Below are positions 15,146-20,705 of a stretch of DNA of 20,705 nucleotides, one piece after another (position 1 is the stretch's first letter; every line of letters begins with the position of its first letter). Source of the DNA: a virus. The stretch lies in the IMG/VR virus record IMGVR_UViG_3300014886_000033, positions 1-20,705 of that record, one strand, 5' to 3'. Under the pieces are notes generated by a model. It ran no database searches and was not told the DNA's origin. It saw only the letters and a program-made list of their open reading frames with translations. A program made the position numbers and the translations under genes.

Positions 15146-15359
15146 CGCCAAAGAATTTCTATCCACTTATGCAGAACTCCACTCGTTCATCATGGGAATT
15201 TACGCGGGACTTACAGAGTGGCGTGGTATAGATTCAAACATTTTGAATAATCCCGACGTCAGGAAAGAACCTCATTACTGCTATGGTGGTTACGTCTTTG
15301 GCACTCTACTTAGATGGATTATAATTCTTTCTGTGGGCTACAAGTTCTTCTTGGGCTAA
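15138..15359 (+). CDS. Small membrane protein
   Basis: A 73-aa protein with a polar, helix-prone N-terminal half (INAKEFLSTYAELHSF) and a hydrophobic C-terminal segment (about residues 50-70, YVFGTLLRWIIILSVGYKFF). The latter should span a membrane once. It lies at the end of the fibre block and overlaps the previous gene by eight bases. Size and position would allow a holin or spanin-like role, but only one clear membrane segment is seen and no lysin is adjacent, so no function is assigned. Confidence 0.6.
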   Translation: MINAKEFLSTYAELHSFIMGIYAGLTEWRGIDSNILNNPDVRKEPHYCYGGYVFGTLLRWIIILSVGYKFFLG

Positions 15360-15381
15360 TACTTCTATTATTCTTTAATTT

Positions 15382-15387
15382 AGGTGG
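15382..15387 (+). promoter_or_regulatory. Ribosome binding site at the head of the modification cassette
   Basis: AGGTGG lies six bases before ATG 15394. The 34-base gap 15360-15393 is T-rich (TTCTTTAATTT) and is one of few true intergenic gaps here, so transcription of the cassette might restart in it. No consensus promoter can be claimed. Confidence 0.5.
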
Positions 15388-15393
15388 TGCAAT

Positions 15394-16176
15394 ATGCAAT
15401 TTTCAATAATAGTTGCAACAAATCGTGGACCCGAACTTCTAAAATATCTATTTGTTTCTGCACATCCGGAGAGTGAACTCATAATAGTTGACTCTCACTA
15501 TAATGAAAAAACAAAAGATTTCCTCTCTCGTCAAGAGGGGTACAGACAAATAGTCTACTCTCCACCTGAGCATTCACCCTTTAAGTGGCATAGAGACTTT
15601 TCTCAGTCCCTCAATACAGCACTGTGTTTTGCTGAGCACGAATATATTGTACGTGCAGATGATTACATAGAATTTAAGGAGGACTTTTTTGACGTTGCAG
15701 AGATGGATATCAAGAGTTATCCTCAAAAGACTCTTATAATAGGACAGAAAGCACAAGAATACAACAAGGAAGAGAAATTCATTGATTACATGTCACAAAA
15801 AGGGATAGGTGGAGAATTTAGGTATGTAAACATTGAGAACCCAGCATTCACATTCTCCTTTGGAGTAGCACCACTTCAGTTATACCTTGACCTTAATGGT
15901 TATGATGAAAGGTACGATTCTGGTTGGGGTTTTGAAGACAGAGACTTTCTTCATAGAGCACTAAAAGCTGGCTACGTTGCAATGCTTGACAAGCTTCTTA
16001 TGGGATATGGTCATGCTCATAAGCCAGCTTGGGAGACAATTTCAATGCCTCATATAATTTATGAGGTAACAAAGACAGAAATAGAGAGTGGCAAAGTTTG
16101 GGCTTATAATCCTTATAAACTCAAGGACAGACGGGAACAGAAACTGCAGGAGAAAGAAAAATGGATAGTAAGATAA
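15394..16176 (+). CDS. Glycosyltransferase, GT-A fold (family 2-like)
   Basis: A 260-aa enzyme expected to transfer a sugar from a nucleotide-sugar donor. The N-terminus has the Rossmann-type start FSIIVATNRGPELLKYLF. An acidic metal/donor motif RADD occurs at 87-90, and the acceptor-side block GYDERYDSGWGFEDRDFLHRAL (about 169-190) is typical of GT2 enzymes (GWGxED). There is no membrane segment, so it is probably cytosolic. Its 3' end overlaps the radical SAM gene by 16 bases. Together with the second glycosyltransferase it suggests modification of virion fibres, host surface glycans or DNA; the target cannot be read from sequence. Confidence 0.85.
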   Translation: MQFSIIVATNRGPELLKYLFVSAHPESELIIVDSHYNEKTKDFLSRQEGYRQIVYSPPEHSPFKWHRDFSQSLNTALCFAEHEYIVRADDYIEFKEDFFDVAEMDIKSYPQKTLIIGQKAQEYNKEEKFIDYMSQKGIGGEFRYVNIENPAFTFSFGVAPLQLYLDLNGYDERYDSGWGFEDRDFLHRALKAGYVAMLDKLLMGYGHAHKPAWETISMPHIIYEVTKTEIESGKVWAYNPYKLKDRREQKLQEKEKWIVR

Positions 16177-17099
16177 ACATGATTCAGATACAGACCACGA
16201 GTATTTGTTCCGGGAGGTGTATCATTTGTCCTTACAAAGACAGTTGGCTACGAAAGGCTCATGGCTATATGAGTGATGAAGATTACGTTCACGTCTTAGA
16301 GGAGGTCAAGTCCTGTCTTGGTGATTACAAAGAAAAGCTTCCACTTTATTTGATGAACGATCCATTTGCAGACAAGAAAATAATTGAGCGAATGGAGTTA
16401 GCTTATCAGTATTTTCCTAAATGCAAATTAGAGTTGTCCACCAATGGTCTACTCCTCACAGAAAAACTATCCAAGAGAATAGTGGAAACTGTGACTCATT
16501 ATAATGGTGAGGATACGTTTGAACTTTGGATTTCTTTTCATGGAGCAAGTAAGAAAACATGGGAGTTCCTCAACAATTTACCCGGTAAATTTGAAAGAGT
16601 CCTCAAGAGCATCGTTACATATCTCAAGATAAACAATGGTCAGCTTAGAACAGTCATTAACTCAGCGGGAGGAGCGTCTCGTGATGGTTCTATGTTCTTT
16701 TATTCCCAGAGTGCTTGGAAACATTTCCTAAACTCTATATTTCAAACTTATAATCTTCCATTAGAGAACGTTCATCTTCGATACTATACCTTTCATAACA
16801 GAGCTGGAAACGTAAGGCTGTGCAATTGGGATGGAACAGAGTACTATCGAGAAATAGGTCCCGAGTATCCCTTTGATTGTTGGCGATTTAGGAGTGGCAT
16901 TCACATTCTTTACAATTTAGACGTGATAGCCTGTTGCATGGATTGGAACAGAGAAACAGTCTTTGGAAATCTCAAAACCCAAACTCTAAAGGAAATATGG
17001 GAGGGTGAGAAACGACGTACCTTTGTTGATATGGCATCGGGTAGAAAACCCTCTCCTAAAGACTTTATATGTAAGAGGTGCATGTCGCCAGGCGGGTGA
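16161..17099 (+). CDS. Radical SAM enzyme with SPASM-like C-terminus
   Basis: A 312-aa protein. CSGRCIIC (C16, C20, C23) is the CxxxCxxC cluster-binding motif of radical SAM enzymes. NDPFADKK and STNGLLL fit the following strand motifs of the barrel. The C-terminal part has a Cys series (DCWRF, ACCMDW, CKRC) and the phrase FGNLKTQTLKEIWEG. Both are typical of SPASM/Twitch auxiliary-cluster domains, which act on peptides, proteins or sugars. ATG 16161 follows AGGAG and overlaps the upstream glycosyltransferase. Lying between two glycosyltransferases, it may modify a sugar or a glycosylated protein. The family is firm; the substrate is unknown. Confidence 0.9.
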   Translation: MDSKINMIQIQTTSICSGRCIICPYKDSWLRKAHGYMSDEDYVHVLEEVKSCLGDYKEKLPLYLMNDPFADKKIIERMELAYQYFPKCKLELSTNGLLLTEKLSKRIVETVTHYNGEDTFELWISFHGASKKTWEFLNNLPGKFERVLKSIVTYLKINNGQLRTVINSAGGASRDGSMFFYSQSAWKHFLNSIFQTYNLPLENVHLRYYTFHNRAGNVRLCNWDGTEYYREIGPEYPFDCWRFRSGIHILYNLDVIACCMDWNRETVFGNLKTQTLKEIWEGEKRRTFVDMASGRKPSPKDFICKRCMSPGG

Positions 17100-17100
17100 G
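17094..17100 (+). promoter_or_regulatory. Ribosome binding site overlapping the radical SAM stop
   Basis: GGGTGAG contains the TGA stop of the upstream gene and lies four bases before ATG 17105. It selects that start over the in-frame ATG 17078. Confidence 0.65.
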
Positions 17101-17104
17101 TATT

Positions 17105-18007
17105 ATGGATAACGTAACAGCGATTGTGAAAACCTTTATGCGCCCTGAAAAATTCGAGTTTTGTTTGAGAAGCTTAGTGTCTGCCGGACTTAAGAAAATA
17201 ATTGTTTCTTTTGATGGTCCTGAAGAGTACCTCGAAAGGCATAGAAGAGTAATAGGCAAGTATCAAAGAAACGTGACTATTCGTTTCTTAGAACTTCCGT
17301 TTAATGTAGGACTCGCAGCCGCAAGGAACAGAATGATAGAGAGAGTGAACACAGATTTCGTCTTGATGATCGACGATGATAATTACGTTCCTCTTCAAGT
17401 CTTAGAGATGGTACATGGACTTTTACAGCTCCCCGAAGATGTGGGAGGAGTAGCTATGGGATGGCTGCCAGCTTTTAACCCTCTTCCACAGATGGATGCT
17501 TGGGACTTCGAGATTGTAAATAAAATACTCTTCAAGACGTGGCGAAGTGATAAACAACGTGCGATTATTAATGGTAATGCTTATATGTTTCCTTTTGATT
17601 TTATTCCTAATCAAGTTCTCTTCAGACGAAAGCTCTTTAATGATGTGCAGTGGGATGAACATTATATCATAAGCAGAGAGCATGAGGATTTCTATCTAAC
17701 ATGCAAGAAAGAAACAGATTGGAAGTTTGGGATATGTACGTCCATTTACTCCGTACATGACCCAGGTGGGAACAAAGAGTACATACGTGAGTATCGAGCA
17801 GGAAAGGAATGTGATAAATCTGCTGAATATTTCCTCAAGAAGTGGAACTTAAAAGGCATTGCTCCTCAAAGATATAGCGATGATTATACTTCTTTGTTTT
17901 ATGACGCTCCTTGGCAAGTAAGACGAAACCTCGATAAGAATAGATATATAAGATGGAAGTTGGAGACGAATCGAGCTTTGCCTGATGATGTCTTCCAAAC
18001 TCGTTAG
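17105..18007 (+). CDS. Glycosyltransferase family 2-like, GT-A fold
   Basis: A 300-aa protein. VTAIVKTFMRPEKFEFCLRS is the usual GT2 opening; NVGLAAARN (67-75) and the donor/metal motif MIDDDNYV (DDD at 90-92) follow. EHEDF (about residue 200) matches the ED base motif on the acceptor side. There is no membrane anchor. The start at ATG 17105 rests on the SD; the upstream ATG at 17078 would add nine residues read from the tail of the radical SAM gene. It differs clearly from the glycosyltransferase at 15394, so the two are not a recent duplication and probably add different sugars or act in sequence. Confidence 0.87.
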   Translation: MDNVTAIVKTFMRPEKFEFCLRSLVSAGLKKIIVSFDGPEEYLERHRRVIGKYQRNVTIRFLELPFNVGLAAARNRMIERVNTDFVLMIDDDNYVPLQVLEMVHGLLQLPEDVGGVAMGWLPAFNPLPQMDAWDFEIVNKILFKTWRSDKQRAIINGNAYMFPFDFIPNQVLFRRKLFNDVQWDEHYIISREHEDFYLTCKKETDWKFGICTSIYSVHDPGGNKEYIREYRAGKECDKSAEYFLKKWNLKGIAPQRYSDDYTSLFYDAPWQVRRNLDKNRYIRWKLETNRALPDDVFQTR

Positions 18008-18025
18008 ATGATTAGAATATGTGAT

Positions 18026-18030
18026 GGAGG
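18026..18030 (+). promoter_or_regulatory. Ribosome binding site of the sulfatase-superfamily gene
   Basis: GGAGG lies six bases before ATG 18037, in a 29-base gap. Confidence 0.6.
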
Positions 18031-18036
18031 AAGTGT

Positions 18037-18696
18037 ATGGTGGAACGTTTAGAATTGAAACATGGAAACTTTTATATACTGTTAGACGCCTGTCGTTACG
18101 ATGTATTTGCATCTATAATTCACGAATATCTTGATGGAAAATTAGAGGAACGTGATAGCAGAGCTTGTAACACTCCCCAATTTTATCAAAATTCAAACAT
18201 AAAGGAATTTAAGGTAGCTTCATTTAATCCGACTGCCATGCTTCAAAACCATCCCGACTTCGTGTTGCTGCCTTCCCTTTATTGTGAAGATAATCTTGAT
18301 GACTTCATCTCTCGGTATAGAGATCGTGAAGTCCTTCATCTTATACCACCCCACATGCCTCCACAAGAAAGAAAGTACTGGGAAATATGGTTCGATACAG
18401 TAGAGGATTGTATAGAGGAATCTGAGAAAGGTAAGCCAAAAACGCTTGGACATTTTGGTATAGAGGGATATTTTTATTCTCGATTGGGCAGAGAAAAAGC
18501 TTTAATGATCTACGAAAGTAATCTTCGTTTTGCATTAAGAGCCATTACTAAACGAGTAGACAAGCTTCCACGACCTTTGATATTAATAGCGGATCATGGT
18601 GAACTCTTTGGAGAATTTGGATGCTGGGGACACTCAGAGGACTGCCCAGAAGGAAGGAATATCCTGTCGAGAGTTCCACATTTTAAAGTGAAATGA
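18037..18696 (+). CDS. Alkaline phosphatase/sulfatase-superfamily protein (short)
   Basis: A 219-aa protein that keeps the metal-binding skeleton of the superfamily. It has ILLDACRYDVF (D17 first metal ligand), ACNTPQF (C44-P47, where the Thr, Ser or Cys nucleophile sits), PPHMPP (H106), IADHGELFGE (D186, H187) and GHSED (H199). Typical members exceed 350 aa, so this is a minimal version, similar in motif style to sulfatase-like proteins seen in archaea. The CxPxR formylglycine motif of true sulfatases is absent, so it may act on phosphate, phosphonate or phosphoglycerol/sulfo groups by a Thr or Cys nucleophile. There is no signal peptide. Its stop overlaps the DUF2061 start (ATGA). Activity is inferred. 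Confidence 0.75.
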   Translation: MVERLELKHGNFYILLDACRYDVFASIIHEYLDGKLEERDSRACNTPQFYQNSNIKEFKVASFNPTAMLQNHPDFVLLPSLYCEDNLDDFISRYRDREVLHLIPPHMPPQERKYWEIWFDTVEDCIEESEKGKPKTLGHFGIEGYFYSRLGREKALMIYESNLRFALRAITKRVDKLPRPLILIADHGELFGEFGCWGHSEDCPEGRNILSRVPHFKVK

Positions 18697-18962
18697 ACGA
18701 AGGATTAATTCGCAGTTGGACTAAATCCTTTACTTGGCGAGTATTAGGAATACTATTGTTGCTTTGTTTTTCGTATCTCTTTACTCATGATGTTGAGACA
18801 GCAAGCATGATTGCCCTTCTCTTTCACGGAGTTCGAGTTCCCTTGTATTTCATACATGAACAGGCATGGGAGCGAGTGCGCCATATTAGTTATTTATACT
18901 TCTTTTTTGCTATGGTGTTGTTACTTACTTCCTTTATATTTGTTTGGAAGGTGGGAGCATGA
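18693..18962 (+). CDS. DUF2061-like small membrane protein
   Basis: An 89-aa protein. The opening RSWTKSFTWRVLGILLLLCFSYLFTHD followed by an A-M-I-A-L-L segment and YFIHEQAWERV fits the DUF2061 pattern (R-x-x-x-K-x-hxWR-hh ... hhxHExxW-x-R). Two to three membrane segments are visible (about 14-32, 36-55, 67-86); the last lies beyond the usual domain. DUF2061 has no proven function. In this window it is coupled by ATGA overlaps on both sides, with a sulfatase-superfamily gene before it and a CysD-like gene after it. That context suggests a role connected with sulfate or sulfo-group handling. Confidence 0.8.
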   Translation: MNEGLIRSWTKSFTWRVLGILLLLCFSYLFTHDVETASMIALLFHGVRVPLYFIHEQAWERVRHISYLYFFFAMVLLLTSFIFVWKVGA

Positions 18963-19741
18963 GTCATCTTGAAGAGAAAAGCATATACGTGATACGAGAG
19001 GCTTATAGTAAGTTTGATCGTATAGCTGCATTATGGAGTACTGGCAAGGACAGTACCGTATTGTTATGGCTTTGTCGAAAAGCCTTCTTTGACGAAACAC
19101 CCTTTCCAGTGATACACATAGACACGGGTTTTAAGTTTAGTGAAATGTACTCATTCAGAGATAGAATTGCAAGGGAATGGGAACTGGATTTGATAATAAC
19201 CAAGAACGAAGAGGCATTAAAGAGTGGAATGAATCCAAGGTGTGGAAGATTTAAGTGTTGTAATACACTAAAGACTGAAACACTTAAGAGGTGTATAAAG
19301 GAATATAAATTTGATGCCATTCTTTTGGGAATACGACGCGATGAGCATGGAGTAAGAAATAAAGAGAGGTTTTTCTCACCAAGAGATGCGAACTTTAATT
19401 GGGACATTTGGGAACAACCTCTTGAAGCTTGGGATATTTATACAATAGACGAGGAAGCTGATCACTACCGAGTTCATCCCATCTTACACTGGACTGAAAT
19501 TGACGTCTGGAGATATATCAAGAAGGAGGGATTGCCAGTTAATCCTCTTTATTTCGCCAAGGATCATAAGCGTTTTCGTTCTTTAGGTTGTAAGCCTTGT
19601 ACATCCCCTATCGATTCGGATGCTAAGACTATTGATGAAATTATCAAGGAAGTAGAGAATAGTAATACACGAGAACGATATGGTAGAGTCCAAGATAAAG
19701 AGAATTTAATGGAACGTCTACGTGTACTTGGTTACATGTAA
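18959..19741 (+). CDS. CysD/PAPS-reductase-family PP-loop enzyme
   Basis: A 260-aa protein matching ATP sulfurylase small subunit CysD along most of its length. Matches are LEEKSIYVIREAYSKFD, the PP-loop STGKDST (27-33), IHIDTGFKFSEMYSFRD, ILLGIRRDE, WTEIDVWRYI and FRSLGC near 206-211, then TIDEIIKEVENSNTRERYGR. It also has a Cys pair (C100, C101) and CKPC (C211, C214), the CC...CxxC arrangement that holds a [4Fe-4S] cluster in APS reductases; ordinary CysD lacks these. It could thus activate sulfate, reduce APS/PAPS, or use its PP-loop for another adenylylation. No CysN or CysC partner lies in the window. ATG 18959 follows AAGGTGG and overlaps the upstream stop. Confidence 0.85.
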   Translation: MSHLEEKSIYVIREAYSKFDRIAALWSTGKDSTVLLWLCRKAFFDETPFPVIHIDTGFKFSEMYSFRDRIAREWELDLIITKNEEALKSGMNPRCGRFKCCNTLKTETLKRCIKEYKFDAILLGIRRDEHGVRNKERFFSPRDANFNWDIWEQPLEAWDIYTIDEEADHYRVHPILHWTEIDVWRYIKKEGLPVNPLYFAKDHKRFRSLGCKPCTSPIDSDAKTIDEIIKEVENSNTRERYGRVQDKENLMERLRVLGYM

Positions 19742-19742
19742 A

Positions 19743-20654
19743 ATGTTAGATAAAGAAGAAATAAAAAAATTAACAAAGAAAGGTATGGAGAAGGCTTATC
19801 TCCCAGTGCCTTCTCATGGTGGGCTCAAGACAGCAAGGTTCACCTTAGAGGATGTTCAGCAATGCTTTAAGCAACCTGCTCTTCTCCGAGATCTTGTATA
19901 TTTGGTTGGAGGAGTAGCGGTTCACGGCAAGGGTAATGATGTGGACTTAGTAATACGTGGAGATGATTTATCAGAGCCTCAACGCGAAGCCCTATTGTTC
20001 CGTCTCTATCGAGCGTTTGGTGATTACTTCAATATTCCTTACGATATGACGCCCAAACATCTACACGTAACCTTTAACAATTATGGTCCTTTTACAGATC
20101 ACGTTCTCTTATATCACTTAGCAATTGTTCCTTCTGAAGACCGAAGTATCCACGAAATGGAAGCTATGAAGTCCGTGTCCTCCAATGGTGAATGGATAGT
20201 TTATGGTTATGGTTCAATAGACGCAATTGACCTCGAAGGTGATGAGATAACCATTGATGCTCTCAAAGGCATGTGGGAGGAAATGCAAAAGACCCCGAAG
20301 AAGTACTGGAATGTCATGAATGAACATGGTGGTGTACAAGTAGGAGAAATTCTCCCAGAGTGGAATGGGCTCAAAACTCATGTTGACGAAAAGGGGTTCT
20401 TTGTGATAGTGAAGCTCCGTAAGGATATAGACGCAGCACGAAGGATATGGGAAGCGATTCATTCTGACAATGAAGCAGAACGTATCAAGAGTTTCTCAAT
20501 TCATATTGAGTATCCTGGAGGTGTGCAAAATTGTACAGAAAAGGTCTGTGACAAAAACAGATGCTGGCGTAAGATAACCAAAGCAAGATTCCTTGAGTTG
20601 AGTTTCACAAGAAATCCTGCTAATCCGTTATGTATTTTTAAACCCGCGTTCTAA
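19743..20654 (+). CDS. Nucleotidyltransferase-like / prohead-protease-like fusion
   Basis: A 303-aa protein with two parts. Residues about 45-130 show the Pol-beta-type nucleotidyltransferase signature LVGGVAVHGKGNDVDLVI (GG at 56-57, DxD at 66-68). Residues about 150-303 resemble an XkdF/HK97-type prohead protease: WIVYGYGSIDAIDLEGDEIT, H195 (VMNEHGGVQVGEI), S252 (IKSFSIHI) and LELSFTRNPANP. A short Cys-rich insert (about 264-274) interrupts the latter. A separate prohead protease already lies at 2282, so this is a second, modified copy of the fold. ATG 19743 starts just after the upstream stop; GTG 19722 is an alternative. Third catalytic residues of both domains are not certain, so activity is unproven. 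Confidence 0.72.
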   Translation: MLDKEEIKKLTKKGMEKAYLPVPSHGGLKTARFTLEDVQQCFKQPALLRDLVYLVGGVAVHGKGNDVDLVIRGDDLSEPQREALLFRLYRAFGDYFNIPYDMTPKHLHVTFNNYGPFTDHVLLYHLAIVPSEDRSIHEMEAMKSVSSNGEWIVYGYGSIDAIDLEGDEITIDALKGMWEEMQKTPKKYWNVMNEHGGVQVGEILPEWNGLKTHVDEKGFFVIVKLRKDIDAARRIWEAIHSDNEAERIKSFSIHIEYPGGVQNCTEKVCDKNRCWRKITKARFLELSFTRNPANPLCIFKPAF

Positions 20655-20671
20655 CTCTAACATTTAAAATT

Positions 20672-20680
20672 AAAGGTGAG
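20672..20680 (+). promoter_or_regulatory. Ribosome binding site of the last gene
   Basis: AAAGGTGAG lies four bases before ATG 20685, after an AT-rich gap (TTTAAAATTAAA). Confidence 0.6.
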
Positions 20681-20684
20681 CGAG

Positions 20685-20705
20685 ATGCAAGAGCTTTATA
20701 TAGGA
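20685..20705 (+). CDS. Start of an unidentified gene (cut by right edge)
   Basis: ATG 20685 behind a strong SD opens a frame reading MQELYIG before the window ends. Too little is visible to name it. It continues the same-strand gene series. Confidence 0.6.

Noticed and set aside
15138-15359. Holin assignment for the small membrane protein
   Set aside because: Only one clear membrane segment is present and no lysin gene is adjacent, so the label would be a guess.
17078-17104. Upstream ATG adding nine residues to the second glycosyltransferase
   Set aside because: The bases encode the Cys-rich end of the radical SAM protein, and a good SD directly precedes ATG 17105.
19003-19407. Long antisense frame (134 codons) opposite the CysD-like gene
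   Set aside because: It lies fully within a well-supported gene with conserved motifs on the + strand, has no recognisable domain, and all other genes are on the + strand.

Overview
The window is an AT-rich stretch of a tailed double-stranded DNA virus or provirus (Caudoviricetes type). Every supported gene lies on the + strand, and genes overlap or are packed with gaps of a few bases. The left edge shows the classic head-morphogenesis order: terminase large subunit (cut by the window edge), portal, prohead protease, HK97-fold major capsid protein. The host cannot be fixed from the sequence. Ribosome binding sites are GGAG/GGTG types used in both Bacteria and Archaea. An exported protein with several N-x-S/T sequons, a papain-like protease and free-standing DNA-end-processing domains are compatible with an archaeal host, but that is inference.

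Region 1 (1-4276) holds the packaging and head genes, plus an exported beta-rich protein directly after the capsid gene. Region 2 (4278-9729) is not standard morphogenesis. It encodes a papain-like cysteine protease, an 804-aa fusion of a degenerate metallo-beta-lactamase fold with a complete ATP-dependent DNA ligase, and a multidomain protein (ASCH-like, zinc ribbon, LigD-type 3'-phosphoesterase-like). A 196-aa intein interrupts the last protein three residues before the presumed first active-site histidine. Ligase and phosphoesterase genes overlap by 11 bases and look like a virus-encoded DNA end-healing and sealing module.

Region 3 (9759-15359) is host-contact structure. A very large fibre/adhesin reading frame (DUF2341, LamG, second DUF2341, sialidase-like Asp boxes, then 20-residue repeats) is split by one in-frame TAA inside a conserved LamG motif. 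It is followed by two small tail or fibre-associated proteins and a small membrane protein. Region 4 (15394-19741) is an accessory cassette: two GT-A glycosyltransferases flanking a radical SAM/SPASM enzyme, then an alkaline phosphatase/sulfatase-superfamily protein, a DUF2061 membrane protein and a CysD/PAPS-reductase-like PP-loop enzyme, mostly linked by stop-start overlaps. It looks like a surface glycan or sulfur-group modification operon. Region 5 (19743-20705) has a nucleotidyltransferase-like domain fused to a second prohead-protease-like domain, then the start of another gene cut by the right edge.

The best candidates for an undescribed system are the MBL-ligase plus intein-bearing phosphoesterase pair, the nucleotidyltransferase-protease fusion, and the CysD-like enzyme that carries an APS-reductase-like cysteine pattern. 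No tRNA, rRNA or CRISPR array was seen, and no gene-free stretch exceeds 300 bases. All family assignments come from reading motifs by eye; no database search was possible.
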